Below are positions 52,931-60,394 of a stretch of 64,000 nt of DNA, in pieces. Location of the stretch: contig QOQW01000027.1 in the NCBI GenBank assembly GCA_003327425.1, positions 1 to 64,000 on the forward strand, written 5' to 3'. The stretch's first letter is position 1; each line of letters begins with the position of its first letter. The notes below the pieces were generated by a model, which was not told where the DNA came from, did not search any database, and worked only from the letters and a program-made list of their open reading frames with translations. The translations under genes and the position numbers were made by a program. Origin of the DNA: Candidatus Ozemibacter sibiricus (GTDB lineage Bacteria > Muiribacteriota > Ozemobacteria > Ozemobacterales > Ozemobacteraceae).

Positions 52931-53872
52931 TCAGCGCTGGAGGAGCGAATACATGTAGACCAGGAACGACCCCAGCAGCAACACTCCTTCGGCCCGCACG
53001 ATCCGCATGCCGGTGTGCATGATGGGCAGGCATCCCAGGCTGACCACGACCATCACCGGGATGTCGATGCCCAGCATCTGGTCGGACACCGAGAGCGGTA
53101 GAAGGGAACCGGCGATCCCGAGGATGCCCAGGATATTGAAGATGTTGCTGCCGACCACGTTGCCGACGGCGATTTCGGGCTGCCCCTTCCAGGCCGCCAC
53201 GACCGAGGTGGCCAGTTCGGGCAGGGAGGTTCCGGCGGCGATCAAGGTCAGACCGATGATTTCATCGGACAGGCCGAAAGCCTTGGCGAGATTGACCGCC
53301 CCGTACAGCAGTAGCTTCGACCCGGCAACCAAGCCAATCAGCCCGGCCACCAGCCAGCCGAGGTCCTGGGCGAGGGTGGTCGGTTCGGTCTTCTGGGCCT
53401 CTTCGGGGATGTCAGGGACGGCTTCCTGCTTCCCGAGGTGGTAGCTGACCGCGATGTAGACCACCAGGATGCCGAGCAGCACGAGCGCTTCGAGCCGGGA
53501 GAGGGTCTGATCGACCGCCATCCACCAGCACAAGCCCGAGGTCAGGATCATGACCGGCACGTCTCGTCGCACCACCGCCCGGTTGCACGCGATAGGACGG
53601 ATCAGGGCCGCCAGGCCCAGGATCATGGCGGCATTGAAGATGTTCGAACCGACCACGTTGCCGACCGCAATGCCGGGCTTGCCTTCAAAACTGGCCTGCA
53701 CACTGACGACCACCTCGGGCATCGAGGTGCCGAAAGCCACGACCGTCAATCCGATGAACAGGGCCGACACCCCCATGCGGTAGGCCAGGCCGACCGCCCC
53801 CGCCACCAGCCAGTCGGCAGCGTAGGTCAGCAATGACAATCCCGCAACGACCGCAACGATGTCAAGTATCAT
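52931..53872 (-). CDS. Calcium/sodium antiporter, YrbG/CaxA family
   Basis: This 313-residue integral membrane protein has the two inverted alpha-repeats of the Ca2+:cation antiporter superfamily. VAFGTSMPEVVVS with GNVVGSNIFN (about residues 47-85) mirrors IAAGTSLPELATS with GNVVGSNIFN (about 210-250). The acidic residue in each GTSxPE and the GSNIF asparagine form the cation path. About ten hydrophobic helices surround a short acidic cytoplasmic loop (EAVPDIPEEAQKTE). It would exchange Na+ (or K+/H+) for Ca2+. ATG 53872 is chosen because the family N-terminus begins there; no Shine-Dalgarno site precedes it (see 53879-53884). Confidence 0.93.
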   Translation of the reverse strand: MILDIVAVVAGLSLLTYAADWLVAGAVGLAYRMGVSALFIGLTVVAFGTSMPEVVVSVQASFEGKPGIAVGNVVGSNIFNAAMILGLAALIRPIACNRAVVRRDVPVMILTSGLCWWMAVDQTLSRLEALVLLGILVVYIAVSYHLGKQEAVPDIPEEAQKTEPTTLAQDLGWLVAGLIGLVAGSKLLLYGAVNLAKAFGLSDEIIGLTLIAAGTSLPELATSVVAAWKGQPEIAVGNVVGSNIFNILGILGIAGSLLPLSVSDQMLGIDIPVMVVVSLGCLPIMHTGMRIVRAEGVLLLGSFLVYMYSLLQR

Positions 53873-53878
53873 GCCGCG

Positions 53879-53884
53879 ATGGTA
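53879..53884 (-). promoter_or_regulatory. -10-like element six bases before the antiporter start
   Basis: Minus-strand TACCAT, then six bases and ATG 53872, with no ribosome site. The spacing matches the other putative leaderless starts, but there is no TGn extension here. Confidence 0.35.
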
Positions 53885-54163
53885 TCCCACCACCGCCCGA
53901 CATGCAAGTGGTCACGCTGGGCGACCGGCTCCACCCCTCACCAGGAGCTGGATTTGGGGCGCCGTGGCGCCGGATCGCCGGGCTCTCCGGGGTTGGCCCA
54001 CCCGCCAGCCGACCGCCCTTCTGCCCCAGACGGTCGATGAAGGCGCCGAGGGAACGGCTGGAGCGGAGAAAAACGCCGCGCCGGCTACCATTGCGCGGCA
54101 AGCCGGCCGCGCGAGCCGCCTGCCCCCCCCATCACCCGGCGGCACTCTCCCCCTCCAACCGCG

Positions 54164-54195
54164 AACGGCCTGGCCCCGTCTGGGGCCAGGCCGTT
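54164..54195. terminator. Strong 14-bp hairpin
   Basis: AACGGCCTGGCCCC (54164-54177), loop GTCT, GGGGCCAGGCCGTT (54182-54195): a perfect 14-base stem. It is 83 bases past the end of the lipoprotein gene in the leftward direction. There is no U-run on the relevant strand. Confidence 0.55.
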
Positions 54196-54232
54196 GAAAC
54201 CTTCGATGATCCTTTTCGATTCGTCTGAGCTG

Positions 54233-54253
54233 ACCCAGGGCAAGCCCCTGGGT
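54233..54253 (-). terminator. Hairpin just after the lipoprotein gene
   Basis: ACCCAGGG and CCCTGGGT around a five-base loop, 25 bases past the stop of 54278-54646 in its direction of reading. It is a candidate terminator without a U-tract. Confidence 0.4.
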
Positions 54254-54277
54254 GGAGCGCCGTCGGCTCGATCGCGC

Positions 54278-54646
54278 TTATTCGCGGTCCGAGCTGGGGA
54301 TCTGGTCGCCCTCATCGACGCGGGACGCCGGGCGCGCGGCCGGCCCCGAACTGGCGCTGGACACGGGCTTGGGGGCCGCCGCCTTGGGCTTCTTGAACAG
54401 GCTGACCGTCTTCTTGACCTGGGAGACGATCTGCCCGACCACCGGCATCGCCTGCTGGGCGAAGTTCGCCATCATCATGCCGCAACTTCCCGAACTGCAG
54501 CCTCCCCCAAATCCTCCACCCATGCTGCCGCAGCCGCCGGAGCCGCAGGAACCGCCTTCCATGCCGCAGCCGCCCAGCGCGATGACCATCAGCACCGCCA
54601 GACCAGCCATACCCAGACCACGCCCGAAATTCTTCAGCGTTCGCAT
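54278..54646 (-). CDS. Gly/Cys-rich lipoprotein of unknown function
   Basis: This 122-residue protein has a lipoprotein signal (VLMVIALGGC, Cys at about residue 27). A striking Gly/Ser/Cys/Met-rich stretch follows with six more Cys in about 30 residues, then QQAMPVVGQIVSQVKK and a Pro/Ala/Ser-rich tail ending EGDQIPSSDRE. AGGAGG lies seven bases before the ATG. The helix phrase and the tail match the lipoprotein at 56548-56871 (QQVIPVVSNIISGIKG and a tail ending AIPNSDKE), so they are diverged paralogues flanking the zinc-motif gene. Confidence 0.75.
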   Translation of the reverse strand: MRTLKNFGRGLGMAGLAVLMVIALGGCGMEGGSCGSGGCGSMGGGFGGGCSSGSCGMMMANFAQQAMPVVGQIVSQVKKTVSLFKKPKAAAPKPVSSASSGPAARPASRVDEGDQIPSSDRE

Positions 54647-54909
54647 CCTTCATCCTCCTGGTCGGATTTCACCCAGGTTACGCCGACCGACATCCTGGCG
54701 TTACACCCGATCGCCCGCCGGCGTTTCCTTCGGCCCCCGCGGTCTCCCGGCCCAGAGAGATTCGCCCCTCAGCCCGCCCTGCCAGCGACTCAACCTGCCC
54801 TGTCACAAATCACGTCGAAAATCTGTCGGTGGCTTTACCCGCCTTGGTTGATCAAGGCGAAACGGTCTGCACAACGCAGACCCATCACGTAGAGGAGGTT
54901 CGTTCACTG

Positions 54910-56415
54910 ATGAAGGTTTTTCCCCGCCCCTGGAGTATCTATTTGATTTGGGTAGCCATCCTCTTGATCGGAGGAGGAGCATGGGCATGCCAGGATGGAG
55001 CATGCAGCCATCGCTCGCCCACAGCCCTCTCTCCATCGACCGCCGAAGCACCGGCGCCCGCTCCTGAGGCTTTGTACAAGCTGCTGGAAACCCTCGAGCA
55101 GCAACCTTCCCAGGATGAAGCCATCGCATTGGTCTCTTCTCTGCGGCAGGGCTGTCAGGCGATCCTGCGGCACGCCCTCGGGGTTCCACCCCGCCTGGCG
55201 GATGACCTGCGGCAGGAGCTCGATCGCCTGTCCTTCGCCTTCGCGAATGAGGCGACGCCTGAGACCGCCGATCGGGTCCGTCTCAGCCTCGCGAACCTGC
55301 GCACCCTGCTGACGGCGCTGGCCCACCGCCAGGTCAGCCCTTCTTCAGAGACCACTCCTGAAGCGGTCGCCCCCTCGACCACAGCGGCGAACGAACGGCC
55401 CGCCTCCCGGGCCCAGGGGAAGCGTGAGCGCCCGGCTCGCATCTGGGTGAGCAAGATCCACCCCAATCAATGGTACTTCGTCGCCAAGAAGTGTGGACTC
55501 TGTCAGGGAACCGGCAAATTTTCCTACTCGACTTGTGGAGTCTGCGACGGGAGCGGGGTCATCTATACCGACCCCGCCACCAAGCTGTGCGGATTCTGCA
55601 AAGGCGTTGGCTGGCACCAGGGGCGCACGTGCTTCGGCTGCGAAGGCACCGGTTGGTGCCGGGCCGACCTGCCCAACCCCAATCAGCTCTATGAATTCCG
55701 CGCCTGCGCGTGGTGCGGCGGCGGCGGCTGGACCCAGAACGGTTCATGCTCGATCTGCGATGGCGATGGCTGGAATCAGATTCCCAAGGCGGCCCCGGTC
55801 TGCCCGTCATGCAGAGGCTCCGGACGCAACCAGTATGGCTCCTCCACCTGCTCGCCGTGCAGGGGCACTGGCTATGCCCCGGTCGCCGTCTCCCAGCCGG
55901 GCGGGCAACCGCCCGCCGGCACCCCCCCTGGCAGTGCTGGGTACCCCGGGTATCCGCCCCCGCCCAACATCCATGAGCTGATGAGCCTGCAAGTGTGCGC
56001 CCTGTGCAAGGGCAAAGGCAAATTCCGAGCCGTCTATTTCTGCCCGGCCTGCCAGGCCGACGGCTATGTGACCGTTCCCAATCCTCCCAAGCGCTGCCAA
56101 GGCTGCGGAGGCAGGGGGGAAATCAACGGCAGCATCTGCGCGCACTGCACGGGCACCGGCTGGACCGACGGCGCCATCTACTCCCTGCCCCCCGGGCGGG
56201 CGATCTGCAAGCGCTGCAACGGCCAGGGCTCGATCCCCAATGGGGTCTTCTGCTCGGTCTGCAACGGCCAGGGATGGGTCATCGCCACGATCGATCCTTT
56301 GAAGAAGGCGTGCGGCATGTGCCAAGGCAAAGGTTCCATCGAGGGCCAGTTCTGCCCGGCTTGCAATGGCGGCGGGTGGGCTCGCATGGTACTGCCTGCC
56401 CCTGAGCGCCCTTGA
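54910..56415 (+). CDS. Exported protein with sixteen DnaJ-type CxxCxxxG zinc motifs
   Basis: This 501-residue protein has a signal peptide or anchor (residues 1-26) and a helical region (about 45-165). Two blocks of eight CxxCxxxG motifs follow (about 195-322 and 362-487), joined by a Gly/Pro-rich linker. Examples are CGLCQGTG, CEGTG-type and CDGDG-type units in block one, and CALCKGKG, CNGQG-type and CPACNGGG in block two. In DnaJ four motifs make two zinc centres, so eight centres are possible here. There is no J domain. The lead-ins of the blocks (KKCGLCQGTGKF and QVCALCKGKGKF) suggest that one block arose by duplication. AGGAGG lies 11 bases before the ATG. It may bind unfolded or thiol-rich partners outside the cytoplasm. 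Confidence 0.8.
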   Translation: MKVFPRPWSIYLIWVAILLIGGGAWACQDGACSHRSPTALSPSTAEAPAPAPEALYKLLETLEQQPSQDEAIALVSSLRQGCQAILRHALGVPPRLADDLRQELDRLSFAFANEATPETADRVRLSLANLRTLLTALAHRQVSPSSETTPEAVAPSTTAANERPASRAQGKRERPARIWVSKIHPNQWYFVAKKCGLCQGTGKFSYSTCGVCDGSGVIYTDPATKLCGFCKGVGWHQGRTCFGCEGTGWCRADLPNPNQLYEFRACAWCGGGGWTQNGSCSICDGDGWNQIPKAAPVCPSCRGSGRNQYGSSTCSPCRGTGYAPVAVSQPGGQPPAGTPPGSAGYPGYPPPPNIHELMSLQVCALCKGKGKFRAVYFCPACQADGYVTVPNPPKRCQGCGGRGEINGSICAHCTGTGWTDGAIYSLPPGRAICKRCNGQGSIPNGVFCSVCNGQGWVIATIDPLKKACGMCQGKGSIEGQFCPACNGGGWARMVLPAPERP

Positions 56416-56427
56416 TGCTCTCACCGC

Positions 56428-56457
56428 GGAACGGCCGGAAGCTCGGCCGGCCGTTCC
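56428..56457. terminator. Hairpin after the zinc-motif gene
   Basis: GGAACGGCCGG (56428-56438) and CCGGCCGTTCC (56447-56457) form a perfect 11-base stem with an eight-base loop, 13 bases past the stop of 54910-56415. Confidence 0.55.
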
Positions 56458-56478
56458 CCTTGGGTTCGCTCTGACGGA

Positions 56479-56508
56479 AACCCTCCGAGGGGTCACCCTC
56501 GGAGGGTT
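56479..56508. terminator. Strong 13-bp hairpin between convergent genes
   Basis: AACCCTCCGAGGG, loop GTCA, CCCTCGGAGGGTT: a perfect stem. It lies 40 bases past the end of the leftward lipoprotein gene. With the previous hairpin it would stop transcription from both sides. Confidence 0.6.
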
Positions 56509-56547
56509 CGCCGTTTCCTGGTCACTTCTGATCAGCGCGGTCAGGAG

Positions 56548-56871
56548 TCACTCTTTGTCGGAATTGGGGATGGCTTCCGCGTCATCGCCTTCCTTGATGG
56601 CGGTATTGGACGGGGTGGAAGAACCCGGTGAAGAGATCGAACTGGTGCCCGTCGCGCTGTTGGTGTTGCCCGACCCCGAGCTGGAAGACCCCGAGCCCTT
56701 GAACTGATCGATGATGCCCTTGATCCCGCTGATGATGTTGGAGACCACCGGAATGACCTGCTGGATGAAATCCAGGATGCCAGCCGCATTGCAGCCGGTC
56801 AGGGTCATCGAGGCCATCGACAGCAGCAGCACGAAGGCGATCGCCCGGCACCCATTCTTGAAGCGGTTCAT
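56548..56871 (-). CDS. Small lipoprotein of unknown function
   Basis: This 107-residue protein has a lipobox LTGC (Cys near residue 26), then GILDFIQQVIPVVSNIISGIKGIID, a Gly/Ser/Asn/Thr-rich low-complexity segment and an acidic tail ending AIPNSDKE. ATG 56871 has AGGAGG eight bases upstream; an ATG two codons earlier is too close to that site. It resembles the lipoprotein at 54278-54646 in the helix and tail but lacks its Cys-rich stretch. Confidence 0.75.
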   Translation of the reverse strand: MNRFKNGCRAIAFVLLLSMASMTLTGCNAAGILDFIQQVIPVVSNIISGIKGIIDQFKGSGSSSSGSGNTNSATGTSSISSPGSSTPSNTAIKEGDDAEAIPNSDKE

Positions 56872-57047
56872 CGTCATTTCCTCCTGGCGTGATGTTCGTC
56901 GTCTTCCAGCCATGTTACGCCAAGACGACCAGGGGTGTTACAACATTTTTTTCCACCGCCTGGCCATGCCGCCGAGGGCACTCGCGGCAGCAGGCTCCGA
57001 CCCGCGCCAGGGGCCCCAGGCCCAGGGCCGCTCACCGGCGCGGCGGG

Positions 57048-58466
57048 TCAGAGCCGACCATCGATGAGCAGGCGGATCGCCTGGCGCTGCGACGGCTCGA
57101 GGCGGTCGAGCGCCCGCTGCAGGGCGGGGCCGGCGTTCTTGCGCAGGAAGGCGCCCAGCCATTGCAGGAACTCTTCGCGACGAGCGGTTTCGGGCAGGGC
57201 CTCCTGGAACTGGAGCAGTCGCCCCAGGTCGTCGGGCTGCGCCAGTTCGAGCAGATAGGGGAACAGCTCGGCCCGGGCCTCGCTCGAACGGCTGCCGATC
57301 TCCTCGAGCAGATCGCGCAGGCCTTCCTCGCGCGGCTGCAGGAGGGCGTGCAGACCCGCGGCGTTGGTGGCGATCCCCGGGCTGGGGCTCTGGCGCACGG
57401 TCGCCAGGGCGGCCGCGTTCTTCTGCCCGTACAGGGCATACAAGGCATTCATGCGGATCTCGGGCACCTCGGCTTCATCGAGGGCGATATCGGTCAGCTT
57501 CTCGCCGGCCGCCTCGATGGAGTAGCTGCCCAGCGAGCTGATGGCCATCAGCCGCACTTCGACGGCCGGATCGCGCAGCATGCGTTCGATCTGCTCGAAG
57601 CCGGCCTGATCTTTCATCTTGGCCAGGGCGGCCGCCGCCACCTGCCGCACCCATTTGTCGGGGTGGTCGAGCCCTTCCCGGACCATGGCGATGAACGGCA
57701 GCGCGTATTCCGACAGTTCGATCACCTTCAACAGCACGGCCGGCACCTGGTCGTCGAGCCCTTGCAGGGTTCGGACCGTGGTGGCGAGCTGATCTTCGGC
57801 ATGATGCCGCCACTCCAGGCGGAGCTGCCGGTTGGCCTCGACCGACGAGGGATTGACCAGCAGCCGCAGCAGGCTTTCGCCGCCCAGCCGCTTGAGCGCG
57901 AACAGGGCGGTCTCGGTGAACTGGTAGTTGGCATAGCCTTCGATGCCGTTCAGGGCCGACTGCAGGAAATGGATGATGAGCGGGACGTGCTCGGGCGTGC
58001 GACCGCAGGCCAGGATCTCGACCGCCTTCCCCTTCCGGACCAGGTCGGTCTTCGATTCGAGCACGGCGCGCGCCACCCCCCCGAGGTCGGCCAGGTCGAT
58101 GGGAGGCTGGCGGACCCGCGACGCCACATCGGCCAGGGCCGACAGCAGGTGCGGCCGGCAGGCCGGCGCCACCCGCTCGATGGCGGTGGCCAGGCGCTTC
58201 ATGACCCGCCGTCCCTTGCCGGGATGGAAGAACAGGAAATCCTCGATCTTGGCGGCCACCCGGCGCTGCACGCGGGGCGGCAACGTCGGCATCTGGTGCA
58301 GCAGCACGGCCAGCGACAGGCCGCGCAGGTCGATGATGTCGCAGATGGCGGCATCGAGCCGGCGCGGGCGCAGCGCGGCCAGCCGCCGGACGCGCCGTTT
58401 CAGGCGCGAGGGATGGCGGTTGAGCGGCACGGACGGGCCGGACGCAGGGGGTTTGGACGTGGTCAT
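57048..58466 (-). CDS. HEAT-repeat protein, soluble
   Basis: This 472-residue protein is made of HEAT/armadillo-like helix pairs over nearly its full length. Well-formed repeats lie at about residues 230-330, for example DHPDKWVRQVAAAALAKM and DPAVEVRLMAISSLGSY. The first 35 residues are basic. There is no membrane helix or signal, unlike the other two HEAT proteins here. ATG 58466 is chosen for AGGAAGGA upstream, placing it 13 bases after the TPR gene's stop; an ATG at 58490 would overlap that gene. It is the last gene of the ATPase-TPR-HEAT operon. Confidence 0.82.
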   Translation of the reverse strand: MTTSKPPASGPSVPLNRHPSRLKRRVRRLAALRPRRLDAAICDIIDLRGLSLAVLLHQMPTLPPRVQRRVAAKIEDFLFFHPGKGRRVMKRLATAIERVAPACRPHLLSALADVASRVRQPPIDLADLGGVARAVLESKTDLVRKGKAVEILACGRTPEHVPLIIHFLQSALNGIEGYANYQFTETALFALKRLGGESLLRLLVNPSSVEANRQLRLEWRHHAEDQLATTVRTLQGLDDQVPAVLLKVIELSEYALPFIAMVREGLDHPDKWVRQVAAAALAKMKDQAGFEQIERMLRDPAVEVRLMAISSLGSYSIEAAGEKLTDIALDEAEVPEIRMNALYALYGQKNAAALATVRQSPSPGIATNAAGLHALLQPREEGLRDLLEEIGSRSSEARAELFPYLLELAQPDDLGRLLQFQEALPETARREEFLQWLGAFLRKNAGPALQRALDRLEPSQRQAIRLLIDGRL

Positions 58467-58479
58467 GGGCGTTCCTTCC

Positions 58480-60393
58480 TCAGCCTCCATAGGCCTGCAA
58501 CAGGCGGGTGAGCCGAGCCCGGTCGGCGTCGTCGGCCACCGCGATCTCGAGCAGTTTGCGGGTCTCGACGCGGATGCGCTCGGCTTGGGCGAACTGCATG
58601 ACAGGGGCCAGGGCGTGGCCGAGCCAGACGGCGGGCAGGGAGTCGCTTTCGATGGCGCGTTGCCAGTAGATCCAGAATTTGTTGGGCTTGCTGCGTCCCA
58701 GGTAGGCCAGGGCGGTCACCGCGAGGGCTTCGGCATGGTCGGGATCTTCCCGCAGGACCGCTTCGAGCTGGGACAGCGCCCCCGCGAAGTCGCCCCCGAA
58801 GAAGAACGCTTTGCCGAACAGCAGATGGTCTTCGAGGAAGCGGGGCTTGTAGTCGCCGATCCGTTGCAACAGGGGCTTGACCTCGCCGGCGCGCCCAGCG
58901 GCCAGCAGCAGCTCGACCCGCGACAGGATCTCGACCAGGCTCTCCAAGCCGTCGGAGAAGCGTTCCCAGACGGCCAGGCCGTCGGCCGGCCGGTGGCGCA
59001 GGATGGACAGCCGGCCGTACCAGACGGCCACTTCTTCATCTTGGGGCGCGAGCGGCAGCAGCCGCTGGAACGCGGCTTCCGCCCCCGCCAGATCGTCGAG
59101 CCGGAGCGCCACATACCCGCGCAGGAACAGACCATGCGGATGGTCGGGGAAATCGGCCAGCGTCTGCATCAGGGTCTGCAGCGCCCCTTGGAAGTCTTTC
59201 TCCAGCAATTTGATCTCGACCAGGGTCAGCGGCAGGTCGGGCTCCTGCGGCAGCTCGTGCATGGAATCGGCCAGGAACTGCCGCGCCCGGTAGGGATCGC
59301 CATCGAGGGCCATCGCCTTGGCCAGGTCGATACGATAGCGCGGCTCGCGCGGCCGCGCGCCGTAGAGACGGGAATAGAGCTGGGCGGCCTCGCCGAACTG
59401 CCGGGCCTGGAACAGCAGGTTGGCCAGCTCATCGCAGACGAACAGATCGTCTTCGTCTTTGCGGTAGAGATCGCGGATCTCGTGGATGGCCATCGGGAAC
59501 GTGATGCGCCCGTCGTAGAGGGCATCGAGCACGTCGTAGACCTGCGTCTCATAGGGGCTGGGCCGCGCGGTCGGGCGCGCCCCCTCCCGGGCGGCCCGGG
59601 CTTCCCCGGCCTTCTTCTGCAGGACGGGCAGCCGGCGCAGCAGCTCATCCATCTTCTGCCGCAGGGCGGGCTCATCGGGCAGGCGCTGCAGAGCCTTCTT
59701 CAGGTGGTCGAGCGCCCCTTCGACCTGGTGCTCGGCCAGCAGCAGCTCGACCTGCAGCAGGTGGAAGCCGGGATGCTGCGGCGCCATCAGCAGGGCCCGC
59801 TTGATCGAGGTGCCGGCCTTGTCGAGCGCGCCGAGGGCGAGCTGGGCGCGGATCAGGCCCTCCAGGGCGGGAATCGAGGAGGGCGCCGCATTGAGCGCCC
59901 GCCGGAAGACTTCGGCGGCGTCGGCCCAGCGTTGCAGCTCCAGCAGCTGCCCGCCCAGCCGCAGCAAGGTATCGGGATCGGCGGCCAGCTTCTCGAGATG
60001 GGGCAGCAGGGTCTCGGCCGCTTCGACCAGTCGCCCGAGCGCGGCCAGCGCCTGGGCTCGGCCTTTGATCACCGCCAGATCGTCGGGCAGGAACTCGGCG
60101 GTGCGTTCGAAAGCGGCCAGGGCCTTGACGTGGTCTTCGACGAAGAGGTAGGCCTTGGCGATGTTGAACAGGGCAAGCGCGTGATCGGGGTTGCGGGTCA
60201 GCACCTTCCCCAGCACGTCGATGGCGCGCGCGCCGACGCCCTTCTGCAGCCACGCGGCCCCGAGGTTGACCGCGGCGTCTTCGTGGGCCGGATCGAGGCT
60301 CAGGGCGCGCGTGTAGGCATCGATCGCCTGGTCGAACAGACCGCGCTCCTGCAGCTCGACCCCGCGGCGGAAATGCTCCCGGGCTTCTTCCAT
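58480..60393 (-). CDS. TPR-repeat protein, soluble
   Basis: This 637-residue protein begins directly with canonical tetratricopeptide repeats (EEAREHFRRGVELQERGLFDQAIDAYTRALSLDP is the first, in segments) and continues with about 12-14 repeats, interrupted near residues 255-280 by a charged linker. It has no signal peptide or membrane helix, so a cytoplasmic scaffold is expected. It starts one base after the stop of the ATPase gene and is followed closely by the HEAT gene, so the three products are probably made in fixed ratio and may form a complex. Confidence 0.85.
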   Translation of the reverse strand: MEEAREHFRRGVELQERGLFDQAIDAYTRALSLDPAHEDAAVNLGAAWLQKGVGARAIDVLGKVLTRNPDHALALFNIAKAYLFVEDHVKALAAFERTAEFLPDDLAVIKGRAQALAALGRLVEAAETLLPHLEKLAADPDTLLRLGGQLLELQRWADAAEVFRRALNAAPSSIPALEGLIRAQLALGALDKAGTSIKRALLMAPQHPGFHLLQVELLLAEHQVEGALDHLKKALQRLPDEPALRQKMDELLRRLPVLQKKAGEARAAREGARPTARPSPYETQVYDVLDALYDGRITFPMAIHEIRDLYRKDEDDLFVCDELANLLFQARQFGEAAQLYSRLYGARPREPRYRIDLAKAMALDGDPYRARQFLADSMHELPQEPDLPLTLVEIKLLEKDFQGALQTLMQTLADFPDHPHGLFLRGYVALRLDDLAGAEAAFQRLLPLAPQDEEVAVWYGRLSILRHRPADGLAVWERFSDGLESLVEILSRVELLLAAGRAGEVKPLLQRIGDYKPRFLEDHLLFGKAFFFGGDFAGALSQLEAVLREDPDHAEALAVTALAYLGRSKPNKFWIYWQRAIESDSLPAVWLGHALAPVMQFAQAERIRVETRKLLEIAVADDADRARLTRLLQAYGG

Positions 60394-60394
60394 G

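Larger units (their letters stand above)
53873..54277. other. Gap between antiporter and lipoprotein genes
   Basis: It contains the antiporter's -10 element and two hairpins (54164-54195 and 54233-54253). I see no gene in it. Confidence 0.5.
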
